NCBI RefSeq assembly: GCF_900109725.1
Contig: NZ_FOBC01000003.1
Span: forward strand, 182,415-246,414
Reading direction: 5' to 3'
Source: Halomonas daqiaonensis
GTDB lineage: Bacteria; Pseudomonadota; Gammaproteobacteria; Pseudomonadales; Halomonadaceae
Length of the DNA: 64,000 nt
Position numbers and translations under genes: made by a program. Of this stretch, positions 49,725 through 58,212 are shown in pieces. How positions within the stretch are numbered: the stretch's first letter is position 1; every line of letters starts with the position of its first letter. Below the pieces are notes generated by a model. That model saw only the letters and a list, made by a program, of their open reading frames with translations, ran no database searches and was not told the DNA's origin.

Positions 49725-49794
49725 CGGACTTCCTCCCGGCACTTAGTCGGGAGTTCATGCAGCGACAAAGCATTAGCGTAGAAAGGAGCACAAC

Positions 49795-50433
49795 ATGAAG
49801 CGTGGCATAGGGTGGTTGACGTCGGGAGCGCTGGTCGCCTCGCTGGGGCTGGTTTCCGCCCAGGCGCAGGCGCAGACCGACGAGGTCGTCGAGCAGATCG
49901 AGCTTGGCCTGGAGCTCTACCAGGAAGAGGAATACGGCGCGGCCATTACCGAGTTGGAGTTCGCCATCAACGATATCCGCCAGCTGATGTCGGGGCGCAT
50001 CGCCGAGACCTTCCCCGAGGCGCCCGAGGGCTGGAGCGCCGGTGCGGTGGAGTCCGCTGGTGGTGGAGGCGGAGCGGCGGCGATGTTCGGCGCGGGCGGC
50101 AGCATGCTGGAGCGTGAGTATCTCCAGGAGTCGGGAAGCGGCAGGCTGACGGCGAAGCTGATGATCGACAACCCCATGATTCAGGTGATGTCGGCGATGT
50201 TCAACAATCCGGCGATGATCGCTGCCCAGCCCAACATGGAGCGTATCCGGATCGGGCGTGACTCGGCGCTGTTGAAGTGGGAACCCGAGCGCGGCAACGC
50301 CGAGGTCTCCTTCCTGATGGATGGCCGCATCCTGATGCAGGTAAACGGCCAGGGGCTGGAGTCGCAGGCGCCCGCCGTGGAACTGCTCGAGGCCTGGGAT
50401 CTGGATGCCGTGCGCGAGCAGGCCGCTCGCTGA
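49795..50433 (+). CDS. Exported protein with a short TPR-like start, function unknown
   Basis: A 212-residue protein. Signal peptide: residues 1-26 (GALVASLGLVSAQAQAQ). Then a helical repeat-like stretch (ELGLELYQEEEYGAAITELE), a Gly/Ala-rich linker (GGGGGAAAMFGAGG) and a C-terminal domain with hydrophobic strands. AAAGGAG precedes the ATG at 49795. It lies directly behind the membrane protein gene, and the hairpin at 50471-50502 ends the unit. Confidence 0.7.
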   Translation: MKRGIGWLTSGALVASLGLVSAQAQAQTDEVVEQIELGLELYQEEEYGAAITELEFAINDIRQLMSGRIAETFPEAPEGWSAGAVESAGGGGGAAAMFGAGGSMLEREYLQESGSGRLTAKLMIDNPMIQVMSAMFNNPAMIAAQPNMERIRIGRDSALLKWEPERGNAEVSFLMDGRILMQVNGQGLESQAPAVELLEAWDLDAVREQAAR

Positions 50434-50470
50434 AGCGGCCGTGCCGGAAAACCGTGCTATTGCAGTAAAT

Positions 50471-50502
50471 GAAAGCGGCGAGGCTCAGGCCTCGCCGCTT
50501 TC
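50471..50502 (+). terminator. Perfect 14-bp stem-loop
   Basis: GAAAGCGGCGAGGC (50471-50484) and GCCTCGCCGCTTTC (50489-50502) form a 14-bp stem with a 4-base loop, 38 bases after the exported-protein stop. Only a short T-rich tail follows, so termination may be incomplete. Confidence 0.7.
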
Positions 50503-50592
50503 ATTCGGTCCTTCGCAGACTGACGGGCCGGCTATTCGTACCAAACCGGCATTCAAGGGCGCCATACCAGCCTTCCCTGGCCGGCAGGACGA

Positions 50593-51096
50593 TCACTCCA
50601 GAACGAAGTCGACGTAGGGGACGGCAGGCATCTCGCCCGGGGGGAGATAGTCAGGGGCCGGCTCTCCCAGCGACTCGAAGGAGCGGATGTAGTGATACAG
50701 GGCGCCGGCGTCCTCCACGCTCATCGCGTTCAGGTTGAACCAGGGCATCGGCGGCCGTGCTCGCAGGCTGTGAGTCATCTCGACCCACTGCTGCTCGTCC
50801 AGCTCGGCGGCCAACAGCCGTAGGTTGGGCGCATAGGTGGTGCCCCAGGGGCCGTGCCAGCCCAGCACGTCGCCGGTCAGCCAGAGCTCCTCCGGCACCT
50901 GCCCCTCGGCGATGCCGTAGTTGGGGGTATGACAGTCGTTGCAGCCACTGGTCAGGGCGATGTAGCGGCCACGCTCCACGACCTCGGCAGGGACATCGGA
51001 ACCACTGTCTGTCTGGGCCAGGGCGAGGGTGGCCGGCAGCAGCAGGATGGCACCTATGGCGATTGCACCCAGGCACCTCGATTTCGCGGTGTTCAT
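50593..51096 (-). CDS. Exported c-type cytochrome (single haem)
   Basis: A 167-residue protein: signal peptide about residues 1-28 (ILLLPATLALAQ), then a haem-attachment motif CNDCH at residues 52-56 in SGCNDCHTP. A methionine for the axial ligand lies in RARPPMPWFNLNAMS. Monohaem cytochromes of this type carry electrons in the periplasm. No oxidase or dehydrogenase gene is beside it, so the electron donor and acceptor are unknown. Confidence 0.85.
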   Translation of the reverse strand: MNTAKSRCLGAIAIGAILLLPATLALAQTDSGSDVPAEVVERGRYIALTSGCNDCHTPNYGIAEGQVPEELWLTGDVLGWHGPWGTTYAPNLRLLAAELDEQQWVEMTHSLRARPPMPWFNLNAMSVEDAGALYHYIRSFESLGEPAPDYLPPGEMPAVPYVDFVLE

Positions 51097-51270
51097 CGAT
51101 CATTATCCTCGGGAAACGGACACTGCACGTCCGCCAGAAAATAATAATCCTGCCCTCAGCATCCGGGTAGGGTATGTCAAGCCCTCCCGGAAAATATTCT
51201 GCATCACCCCAGATTCCGGCCCTCCCTGGCCGTCGTCGTGCTCCAGTGTCGTCGCGGTGAGCGCTGAGCC

Positions 51271-53277
51271 TCATTCGAGGGTGAAGGGCGTACTTGCCAG
51301 CACCTCGCCGCTGTCCGAGGCCTTGTAACGAACCTCGTAGTCACCTGCTGAGCTGGGCGCGAAGAGTTGCACGGGACTGCCTTGGGAGGCTCGTGCATCA
51401 CGGATGGCCGCGGCATCAGGCGCGCTGCCCGCCTCGACGATCTGGATGAAGTCCTCGTAGCGCCCCGGTCCTTGCCAGTTCACCGTGACCACGCCACCCG
51501 CCTCGGGGCTTCCCTCGATGGCCAGGCTGACCTCGCCGGCCCCCACGCTGACTGGCACGCTGGCCAGGGTCCGCCCGGACTGCTGGATCACGTAGCGTAC
51601 CTCGTAGTCGCCCGGTTCTTCGGGAGCATCGAGGGTGACCGGCGATCCTCTGCTGGTGCGCTCATAGTCGGTATAGCTGCCCTCGGCGGCGCCGGCCTCG
51701 ACGATGGTGATGTAATCCTTGGGATTGTCGGGGCCCGTCCACTCCACCTGGAATTCGCCGCTGGGCACGATGGGTTCATCGACCATCAATTGCGCCGTGG
51801 CGGGAACCAGGCTGATGGGCTTGCTGGCCAGGGTACGCCCGGACTGCTGGAGCACGTAGCGGATCTCGAAGTTGCCCATGGCATCCGGCGCGGTAATCGT
51901 CAGCGGTGAGCCCCGGCTGGTGCGGGTGTAGTCGGTGTAGCTGCCCTCGGGGGCGCCGGCCTCGACGATGGTGATGTAGTCCTTGGGATTGTCCGGGCCT
52001 TCCCATTCCACCTCGATCTCCGAGGCCGTCACGGCCTCCTCGGGCGCCGTGACACTGGCGGACGCCGGAATGAGGTCGATGGGGTGACTGGCCAGGGTAC
52101 GTCCGGACTGCTGGAGCACGTAGCGGATCTCGTGGCTGCCGAGGGCATCCGGCGCGGTAATCGTCAGCGGCGAGCCCCGGCTGGTACGGGTGTAGTCGGT
52201 GTAGCTGCCCTCGGGGGCGCCGGCCTCGACGATGGTGATGTAGTCCTTGGGATTGTCAGGGCCTTCCCACTCCACCTCGATCACCGAAGCCGTCACGGCC
52301 TCCTCGGGGGCGGAGAGGCTGGCGTCCACCGCTGTCAGGGTGATGGGATGGCTGGCCAGGGTCTCGCCACTCTGCTGGTGCACGTAGCGGATCTCGAAGT
52401 CGCCCAGGGCATCCGGTGCGGTGATCGTAAGCGGTGAGCCCCGGCTGGTGCGGGTGTAGTCGGTGTAGCTGCCCTCGGGGGCGCCGGCCTCGACGATGGT
52501 CACATAGTCCTTGTCGTCATCGGGGCCCGACCACTCCACCTCGATCACCGAGCCTGCCGGGGCCTCGTCGGGTGCCGTCAATTCGGCGGCGGGCGGGGGT
52601 GCCGGTTCGGGCTCTGGCTCTGGCTCGGGTTCCGCGACGGTCTCGCCGGCGGCCTGCTCCACCTGGCTCAGGGCGCTTGCCAGCTCGGCGCCGGAGTTGG
52701 TCTGGAAGAGCTCCCCGCCGGTCTGCTCGGTCACGCAGGAGAGCTGCTGGATCTCGCTGTCGGTGAGGCCGAAGCCGACCACATGGGCACGAATCGCCAA
52801 CCCCTGCTCCGCCAGCCGCGCCGCCTCGGCGCAAGGGTCGCCGTCGCAGGTCTCCAGCCCGTCGGTCACCAAGATGATGTCGGCGGCCTCGGCGGTGCGC
52901 GGGATCTGCTCGGCAGCGAGTCGCAGGCTGTCGCCGATCGGTGTCATGCCCTGGGGGTTCAGCGCGCGTATCTGGTCCGCCAGGGTATCGGCATCCTGCA
53001 GCTCCATGGCGGCGATGACCTCGATATCCCCGCAATCGCCTCGGCGGTTGTGGCCATAGGCCAGCACACTCAGGGGTACTTCGGGGTCACGGCCCTGGAG
53101 ATACTCGTCGATCACGTCACGGGCGACCTCGATGCGCGTGATATCGCCGTCCATGCGGTTCCACATGGAGCCCGATGCATCGAGCACCATCACCCCCACG
53201 CGTTCGGCCATGGCGGGCGTGGCTCCCAGCAGCAGCGCCGCGGGAAGCAGGGAAATAGACCGACTCAAACGGGCCAT
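51271..53277 (-). CDS. Exported VWA domain protein with five tandem 88-residue modules
   Basis: A 668-residue protein: signal peptide (residues 1-24, LLLGATPAMAE), VWA domain with MIDAS motif DASGSMW near residue 33 (about 25-205), a Pro/Glu-rich linker (EPEPEPEPEPAPPP), then five modules of about 88 residues (233-320, 321-408, 409-496, 497-584, 585-668). The first three are nearly identical, including NPKDYITIVEAG, GSYTDYTRTSRGSP and QQSGRTLASH; the last is the most diverged. No known fold is recognised in the modules. GGAGG before the ATG at 53277 supports the start. Confidence 0.8.
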   Translation of the reverse strand: MARLSRSISLLPAALLLGATPAMAERVGVMVLDASGSMWNRMDGDITRIEVARDVIDEYLQGRDPEVPLSVLAYGHNRRGDCGDIEVIAAMELQDADTLADQIRALNPQGMTPIGDSLRLAAEQIPRTAEAADIILVTDGLETCDGDPCAEAARLAEQGLAIRAHVVGFGLTDSEIQQLSCVTEQTGGELFQTNSGAELASALSQVEQAAGETVAEPEPEPEPEPAPPPAAELTAPDEAPAGSVIEVEWSGPDDDKDYVTIVEAGAPEGSYTDYTRTSRGSPLTITAPDALGDFEIRYVHQQSGETLASHPITLTAVDASLSAPEEAVTASVIEVEWEGPDNPKDYITIVEAGAPEGSYTDYTRTSRGSPLTITAPDALGSHEIRYVLQQSGRTLASHPIDLIPASASVTAPEEAVTASEIEVEWEGPDNPKDYITIVEAGAPEGSYTDYTRTSRGSPLTITAPDAMGNFEIRYVLQQSGRTLASKPISLVPATAQLMVDEPIVPSGEFQVEWTGPDNPKDYITIVEAGAAEGSYTDYERTSRGSPVTLDAPEEPGDYEVRYVIQQSGRTLASVPVSVGAGEVSLAIEGSPEAGGVVTVNWQGPGRYEDFIQIVEAGSAPDAAAIRDARASQGSPVQLFAPSSAGDYEVRYKASDSGEVLASTPFTLE

Positions 53278-53416
53278 GCAGCACCTCCGGGTTGCTATAC
53301 GTCAACGCACAGCATAGCCAAGGGTGCTGCCGGCGTGCCCCCTCCATTCGGACGGGGGCAGGTCCTTGAGCTTCATCTAGGCTACTGGTTGGTGTGAGTT
53401 TCAGGAGGATAGTGCC

Positions 53417-54457
53417 ATGCCGTATCTGCGCAGGAAGGTAGCCGGGATGTTGCTGGGGCTCTGGTCCATGGGCGCCATGGCGAGCGGGGAGATGACTGCG
53501 GACCTGCGACTGGCCGAGGCCGAATCGCTGGAGGCAGTGGCCCGGGCCTTCCTGCCGGAAGCGGAGTGGCAGCATAAAGACGCCCAGGCGTTGCAGGCAC
53601 AGGTCCGCCAGGTGCTGGCGGATGGCCGGGAGGGGGGTGCCAGCGTCTTTCTCCCCGACGCCGATACCGGGCCGTTGAGCAATGCGCTGCTGGTGGTGCT
53701 CAATGAAGAGTCCGAGCTTCCTCATGTGCGCTATCGACTGCGCTATGCCAGGGCCAGCGTAGATCTCGAGGGGCAATCGCCACTGCCGGTGGAGCTGGTG
53801 GAGGTGGCCCGCTTCAACCTCGGGCCGGCGCGTCGCACCGAGCTGGTCGAGATGCATGGCGAGGAACGGGTGGCGCCCGCCGAGGTATTCGGTCAAGGCC
53901 CCGACGTGGCCTGGCGCTTCGTTAGCCGCCCCATCATGGGGCAGATGGCCGATATCACCCATGCGGCCAGGCACGAGTTGCCCGACGAGCACGCCGAGCG
54001 CTGCCTGGGGCTGCCTTGTCGTGATGCCGAGTCTCTCAACGAAGTGGTGCGCGACTGGCCGGAGCCACAGCCCTTCGAGCCAGAGCCCTTCGAGCCAGAA
54101 CCCCTTGAGCCGCAGTCCCCCGAGTCGGCGTTGGGCGAGCCATCGCTGGAACTCTCGCTGATGGAAGCGGGCCTGGAGCGCCTGTGGCTCATCGAACGCG
54201 ACGAGCGCGGACGAGCGCGCTGGCGTAGCCCGGAGTGGCCAGAAAGCGCATCCGCGGGCGAGCCCTTTATCGAGGTCTCCCTGGAGCGTGGCCTGGGACA
54301 GGACGATAACGTGGATGTGGTCATCCACCACGACCAGCTGATGGATCACGAGATCCGCGCCCTTTGGCAGCGCCTTATCGCCTTCGATACGGGGCCGGAG
54401 CAGAGGCCGCTGGTGTGGGTCGCCCAGGAACGGGAATTCTGGCCCCGGCCCGAGTAG
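53417..54457 (+). CDS. Exported protein of unknown function with acidic Pro repeats
   Basis: A 346-residue protein starting with a signal peptide (residues 1-22, ending GAMASGE). Near residue 215 it has a run of five-residue repeats, [15 protein letters not shown], that may be a flexible linker between an N-terminal and a C-terminal domain ([19 protein letters not shown] and [15 protein letters not shown]). No family is recognised. It is divergent from the VWA-module gene with a 139-base spacer; they may be functionally linked. Confidence 0.65.
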   Translation: MPYLRRKVAGMLLGLWSMGAMASGEMTADLRLAEAESLEAVARAFLPEAEWQHKDAQALQAQVRQVLADGREGGASVFLPDADTGPLSNALLVVLNEESELPHVRYRLRYARASVDLEGQSPLPVELVEVARFNLGPARRTELVEMHGEERVAPAEVFGQGPDVAWRFVSRPIMGQMADITHAARHELPDEHAERCLGLPCRDAESLNEVVRDWPEPQPFEPEPFEPEPLEPQSPESALGEPSLELSLMEAGLERLWLIERDERGRARWRSPEWPESASAGEPFIEVSLERGLGQDDNVDVVIHHDQLMDHEIRALWQRLIAFDTGPEQRPLVWVAQEREFWPRPE

Positions 54458-54463
54458 GGGCTT

Positions 54464-55234
54464 TTACGGCTTGAGCCGGTAGCCGCTCTTGAAGATCCAG
54501 TGCAGTACCGCCAGCGCCGAGCCCAGGAACAGCAGGATCACCAGCAAGCTGACCACCGGGCTGACATCGCTGATGCCGTAGAAACTCCAGCGGAAGCCGC
54601 TGATCAGGTAGACCACCGGGTTGGCCAGGGTCACCGTCTGCCAGAAGGGCGGCAGCATGTCGATGGAGTAGAAGGTGCCGCCGAGGAAGGTCAGCGGGGT
54701 GATCACCAGCAGCGGTACCAGCTGCAGCTTCTCGAAGCCATCGGCCCAGATGCCGATGATGAAGCCCAGCATGCTGAAGGTCACCGCGGTGAGCACCAGG
54801 AAGACCAGCATCATCAAGGGATGCTCGATGGAGTAGGGCACGAAGAGCCGCGCCGTTGCCAGCACGATCAACCCCAGGATCAGCGACTTGGTGGCCGCCG
54901 CACCCACATAGCCCAGCACCACCTCGACATACGACATCGGCGCCGAGAGGATCTCGTAGATCGAGCCAGAGAAGCGCGGGAAGAAGATGCCGAAGGAGGC
55001 GTTGGAAACGCTCTGGGTGAGCAGCATCAGCATGATCAGGCCCGGCACGATGAAGGCACCGTAGCTGACGCCATCCACCTCGCTGATGCGCGTGCCGATG
55101 GCCGCGCCGAACACCACGAAGTACAGCGAGGTGGAGATCACCGGCGAGACGATGCTCTGCAGCACGGTGCGCAGGCTGCGCGCCATCTCGGCGTAATACA
55201 GGGTCTTGACGGATTGCAGGTTGAAACGCTTCAT
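54464..55234 (-). CDS. ABC-2 type transporter permease
   Basis: A 256-residue membrane protein with six hydrophobic segments. The sequence [35 protein letters not shown] and [18 protein letters not shown] are typical of ABC-2 permeases such as YadH. The ATG at 55234 is 3 bases after the ATPase gene's stop. The substrate is unknown; YadGH-type exporters act on unknown or hydrophobic compounds. A longer open frame upstream in another frame lies within the ATPase gene and is not used. Confidence 0.88.
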   Translation of the reverse strand: MKRFNLQSVKTLYYAEMARSLRTVLQSIVSPVISTSLYFVVFGAAIGTRISEVDGVSYGAFIVPGLIMLMLLTQSVSNASFGIFFPRFSGSIYEILSAPMSYVEVVLGYVGAAATKSLILGLIVLATARLFVPYSIEHPLMMLVFLVLTAVTFSMLGFIIGIWADGFEKLQLVPLLVITPLTFLGGTFYSIDMLPPFWQTVTLANPVVYLISGFRWSFYGISDVSPVVSLLVILLFLGSALAVLHWIFKSGYRLKP

Positions 55235-55236
55235 GC

Positions 55237-56175
55237 TCAGTGACGCTCCTGGACCAGGCTGACGAAGATGTCCTCCAGCGAACTCTGGCGGGTATGCAGG
55301 TCCCTGACTCGCAGCCCCACTGCCTCGAGATCGGCCAGCAGCCCCGAGATCGTCGAGCCGCCTTCCTCGCGGGCCGCGTCGTAGCTGTAGACCAGCGCGT
55401 GGCCCTCGTCGGCGAGTTCCAGGCCGTGCCCTGCCAGCGATTCCGGTACCGCCTCCAGCGGCTCCTGCAGGTGCAGGGTCAGCTCCTTGCTGCCCAGCTT
55501 GCGCATCAGCGCGTGGGTGTTCTCCACCAGCACGATCTCCCCGCGGCGGATCACCCCGATGCGGTCGGCCATCTCCTCGGCCTCTTCGATGTAGTGGGTG
55601 GTGAGGATGATGGTCACACCCTCGTCGCGCAGCCCGCGGACCACCTCCCACATCTCGCGGCGCAGTTCCACGTCCACACCGGCGGTGGGCTCGTCGAGGA
55701 ACAGCACCTGAGGCTCGTGGGCCAGGGCCTTGGCGATCAGCACCCGGCGCTTCATGCCGCCGGAGAGCTCCAGCAGCCGGCTGTTGCGCTTCTCCCACAG
55801 CGTCAGGGAGCGCAGCACCTTCTCGATGTGCGCCGGATCCTGCGACTTGCCGAACAGCCCGCGGCTGAAGCTCACCGTGTCCCACACCGTGGTGAAGGCC
55901 TCGTTGGTCAGCTCCTGGGGCACCAGGCCGATCAGTTCCCGCGCGGCGCGGTAGTCACTGACGTTGTCGTGGCCATCCACCAGTACCCGGCCGTGGCTGG
56001 CGTTCACCAGCCCGCAGATCACGCTGATCAGGGTCGTCTTGCCCGCGCCGTTGGGGCCGAGCAGGGCGAAGATCTCGCCCCGCTCGATCTCGAGGTCGAT
56101 ATCGATAAGCGCCTCGAAACCATCCGAGAAGGTCTTCGAGAGCTCCTCGACACGGATCATTGGCGCGTCACTCAA
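55237..56175 (-). CDS. ABC-2 type transporter ATPase (YadG-like)
   Basis: A 312-residue ATPase: Walker [18 protein letters not shown]-loop VPQEL, signature [15 protein letters not shown], Walker [13 protein letters not shown] and H-loop [15 protein letters not shown]. The C-terminal 90 residues are a regulatory tail common in ABC-2 ATPases. It is paired with the permease gene directly behind it; a small DUF6494 gene precedes it and overlaps its start. Confidence 0.9.
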   Translation of the reverse strand: MSDAPMIRVEELSKTFSDGFEALIDIDLEIERGEIFALLGPNGAGKTTLISVICGLVNASHGRVLVDGHDNVSDYRAARELIGLVPQELTNEAFTTVWDTVSFSRGLFGKSQDPAHIEKVLRSLTLWEKRNSRLLELSGGMKRRVLIAKALAHEPQVLFLDEPTAGVDVELRREMWEVVRGLRDEGVTIILTTHYIEEAEEMADRIGVIRRGEIVLVENTHALMRKLGSKELTLHLQEPLEAVPESLAGHGLELADEGHALVYSYDAAREEGGSTISGLLADLEAVGLRVRDLHTRQSSLEDIFVSLVQERH

Positions 56176-56374
56176 GGGTGATGTCTCCGTCGAAATCGAG
56201 CGCCAGGCTCAGGCCATCCACCTCCACGGTCACGCGTGCCGGCAAACTCTCGTTGCCCTTGAGGTGACCATCGGCGAGGGCCTGCTTTACGGCCTTCTCG
56301 ATCTCCTGCTGGGTGGTGACGCCCACGTTCTTCAACAGTTTGCGGATGCTGTGTTGAAAGGCCTCGTCGTTCAT
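56168..56374 (-). CDS. DUF6494 family small protein
   Basis: A 68-residue soluble protein ([19 protein letters not shown] at the N-terminus, [18 protein letters not shown] after) matching the DUF6494 family of short proteins of unknown function. It overlaps the ABC-2 ATPase start by 8 bases. Confidence 0.72.
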   Translation of the reverse strand: MNDEAFQHSIRKLLKNVGVTTQQEIEKAVKQALADGHLKGNESLPARVTVEVDGLSLALDFDGDITLE

Positions 56375-56450
56375 TCGTGGCTCCTCCTGGATGATCGCTG
56401 GGGTTGTCTATCCTAGCGCGACTGGCGGGATGATACAGGGGTTGTACAAG

Positions 56451-56479
56451 AAAAGCCGTGCATGGCGGCCATGCACGGC
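56451..56479 (-). terminator. Terminator of ppiC
   Basis: On the minus strand GCCGTGCATG and CATGCACGGC (56455-56464 with 56470-56479) form a 10-bp stem with 5-base loop, followed by TTTTCTTG. It lies 22 bases after the ppiC stop. Confidence 0.8.
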
Positions 56480-56501
56480 GTTGTCCTCGCGAGCCGGGCG
56501 A

Positions 56502-56780
56502 TCAGCTGCGGTCGGTGATCTCCAGCAGGTGGTAGCCGAACTGGGTTTTCACCGGGCCGTGCACCTTGCCCACGTCACCCTCGAACACCACCTTGTCGAA
56601 CTCCGGCACCATCTGGCCCGGGCCGAAGGTGCCGAGCTCGCCGCCCTGCTTGCCGGAAGGGCAGGAGGAGTGCTCGCGAGCGACCTCGGCGAAATCGCGA
56701 CCGCCCTCGATCTCGGCCTTGAGTTCCTTACACTTCTCTTCGCTGTTCACCAGGATATGACGCGCGCTTGCCTTGGTCAT
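56502..56780 (-). CDS. ppiC: Parvulin-type peptidyl-prolyl isomerase PpiC
   Basis: A 92-residue single-domain parvulin: ASARHILVNSEEKCKEL at the start, FAEVAREHSSCPSGKQGGELG in the middle and GPVKTQFGYHLLEI at the end are the rotamase signatures. Without a signal peptide it should be cytoplasmic, as PpiC. The ATG at 56780 gives the family N-terminus; a frame upstream to 56837 has no support. Confidence 0.93.
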   Translation of the reverse strand: MTKASARHILVNSEEKCKELKAEIEGGRDFAEVAREHSSCPSGKQGGELGTFGPGQMVPEFDKVVFEGDVGKVHGPVKTQFGYHLLEITDRS

Positions 56781-56866
56781 GTTGCTCTCCTCGAAGGTCG
56801 GCAGGGATGCCGGTTGATATCCCCGAAAGCATATCACGCCACCCCGCCGATTTTCCCGGGAGCGAC

Positions 56867-56881
56867 GCTTGCAGCGCGATG
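56867..56881. repeat. 15-bp direct repeat, left copy (REP-like)
   Basis: GCTTGCAGCGCGATG, identical to 58113-58127. The left copy is part of a REP-like word (GGGAGCGACGCTTGCAGCGC, 56858 on), which supports an insertion of the IS110 element into such a palindromic unit. Confidence 0.6.
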
Positions 56882-56931
56882 CGGGTCTTGTGGAGCACTT
56901 TGGGTCCTTGTGGGAGATTCTATGTTGCCCT

Positions 56932-57873
56932 TCAAGCGTTCATGAGGCTCGGAGGGCGATATTCGGTCTGGTGTTTCATCAGCGAAAACGCAATGCGAGC
57001 CAGCTTCCTGGCCAGGATCACCAGGGCCTGGGTGGTCTTCAGGCCTCGCGCCCGGTATCGCTGATATGTCTCTTTCCACGGCGGCTGGCGGCTCGCTGCC
57101 ATGGCGGCATTGTGTAGTAGCCGCCGGATCTCCGGATCGCCTTTCTTGGTCAGCTTGCGCCGCCCCCGCTGTTTGCCCGAATCGCGTACCCGTACATCCA
57201 GTCCCAGGAAGGCCACGAAGGCATCGCTGTGCCGAAAGTCGCCCCGCAGGAAGGCCATCACCAAGGCGGTGGCGGTCAGCTCGCCCACGCCCTCCACGGC
57301 CTGGCAGCGCGCCACCTGGTGGCGAAGCCCTACCTCTCGGACGATAGCCCGGAGGCGCGACTGGATCACCTGATCGATCCGCGTCAGCTGGGCAATCAGA
57401 CGCTTGAGGTGGGATGCCAGCCACGGCAGTTCGGTGCAGCTCTGCTGAATCGCCACCCGGGCCTGGACCAGTGTGGCGCGGCGCCGCAGCAGGGACTGCA
57501 GTGATCGGTACGCGGCCGGCGGCGGCGTCCAGGCCCTCAGCAGTTCGCGCTCCCGGCTAAGATAGCGTGCCAGCAATCGGGCATCACTGCTGTCGGTTTT
57601 CGCACGACCGCCAATGCCTTGCCGGTAATGATTGAGCTGGTAGCCATCGGTCACGAAGATCTCGTGGCCGCATTGGTACGCCAGTTCGATCAGCGCGACG
57701 TGATAGGTCCCTGTCGCTTCAACGGCGATCGCACAGTGAGCGGGTAGGTCACGCACCCATTGCTTGAGGATAGGCTGGCGATTTTCCAGGGTTTCCTGAG
57801 TCTCGAGGTCCTGACGATAGACCACGAGTTCGTCCTTGGCGACGTCGATACCGATGAGGGTCTGGATTGTCAT
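56932..57873 (-). CDS. IS110-family transposase (DEDD recombinase)
   Basis: A 313-residue transposase. The N-terminal RuvC-like half carries Asp10 (IGIDVAKDE), Glu52 (AVEATGTYH), Asp94 and Asp97 (KTDSSDARLLARYL). The C-terminal half has VEGVGELTATALVMAFLRGD, FLGLDVRVRDSGKQRGRRKL with the conserved serine near residue 232, and GDPEIRRLLHNAAMAA. These are the hallmarks of IS110 recombinases, which are guided by a bridge RNA. Full-length and uninterrupted, so probably active. Confidence 0.93.
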   Translation of the reverse strand: MTIQTLIGIDVAKDELVVYRQDLETQETLENRQPILKQWVRDLPAHCAIAVEATGTYHVALIELAYQCGHEIFVTDGYQLNHYRQGIGGRAKTDSSDARLLARYLSRERELLRAWTPPPAAYRSLQSLLRRRATLVQARVAIQQSCTELPWLASHLKRLIAQLTRIDQVIQSRLRAIVREVGLRHQVARCQAVEGVGELTATALVMAFLRGDFRHSDAFVAFLGLDVRVRDSGKQRGRRKLTKKGDPEIRRLLHNAAMAASRQPPWKETYQRYRARGLKTTQALVILARKLARIAFSLMKHQTEYRPPSLMNA

Positions 57874-57893
57874 GCTCTGGCCTCCGCGCTAGG

Positions 57894-58075
57894 TTGAGAA
57901 GGCTTGCCGGGGTGCACCCAGGCGCTGGCTTGCCAAGATCGTCGGTCTGAGAGACGCTCAGCCGATGGATTCCTTATCGGCGCTGAATGGGTGGGGTGGG
58001 GCCATGTCTCCCACTGTCTGTACCCCGAGGGGCCAGATGCAAAGCTCGTCCCTCCACCCCGGCAAGTCTTCTCAA
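57894..58075 (-). ncRNA. Inverted-repeat-bounded structured leader, bridge RNA candidate
   Basis: 21-base arms, TTGAGAAGGCTTGCCGGGGTG (57894-57914) and its inverted copy at 58055-58075, close a 182-base segment with one G-T mismatch. Inside are more hairpins (gccgat/atcggc around 57960-57980, ccccgagggg at 58023-58032). The segment ends 20 bases before the transposase start, the place where IS110-group elements encode their bridge RNA, whose known example is about 177 bases long. Function is inference. Confidence 0.4.
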
Positions 58076-58112
58076 TACTGCCCTGCCTGGTCACTTCCAA
58101 CATACAAGCACT

Positions 58113-58127
58113 GCTTGCAGCGCGATG
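58113..58127. repeat. 15-bp direct repeat, right copy
   Basis: GCTTGCAGCGCGATG, identical to the copy at 56867-56881, 1,246 bases away. It marks the other likely boundary of the IS110 element. Confidence 0.6.
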
Positions 58128-58212
58128 TTCTCCTTCACCGGCAGTTGGCGCCGCCAGATGCCGCGGCGTAGCATTACCCCCAAGATTCCCATCGCAAGGA
58201 CCCGCGACCCCC

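Larger units (their letters stand above)
56882..58112 (-). mobile_element. IS110-family insertion sequence
   Basis: The element is set between the two 15-bp direct repeats, about 1,231 bases. It holds one gene, the DEDD transposase (56932-57873), and, on the transposase's 5' side, a 239-base non-coding stretch with strong secondary structure. IS110-family elements have no terminal inverted repeats, in agreement with the lack of any here. The exact ends are inferred. Confidence 0.6.

Noticed and set aside
51271..53277. CRISPR-like periodicity
   Set aside because: The repeats are 264-base coding modules of a VWA protein, far longer than CRISPR units and without unique spacers.
55237..55885. 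Extended permease frame running into the ATPase gene
   Set aside because: The N-terminal part is rich in Gly/Arg/Ala and is a shifted reading of the ATPase; the permease begins at 55234.
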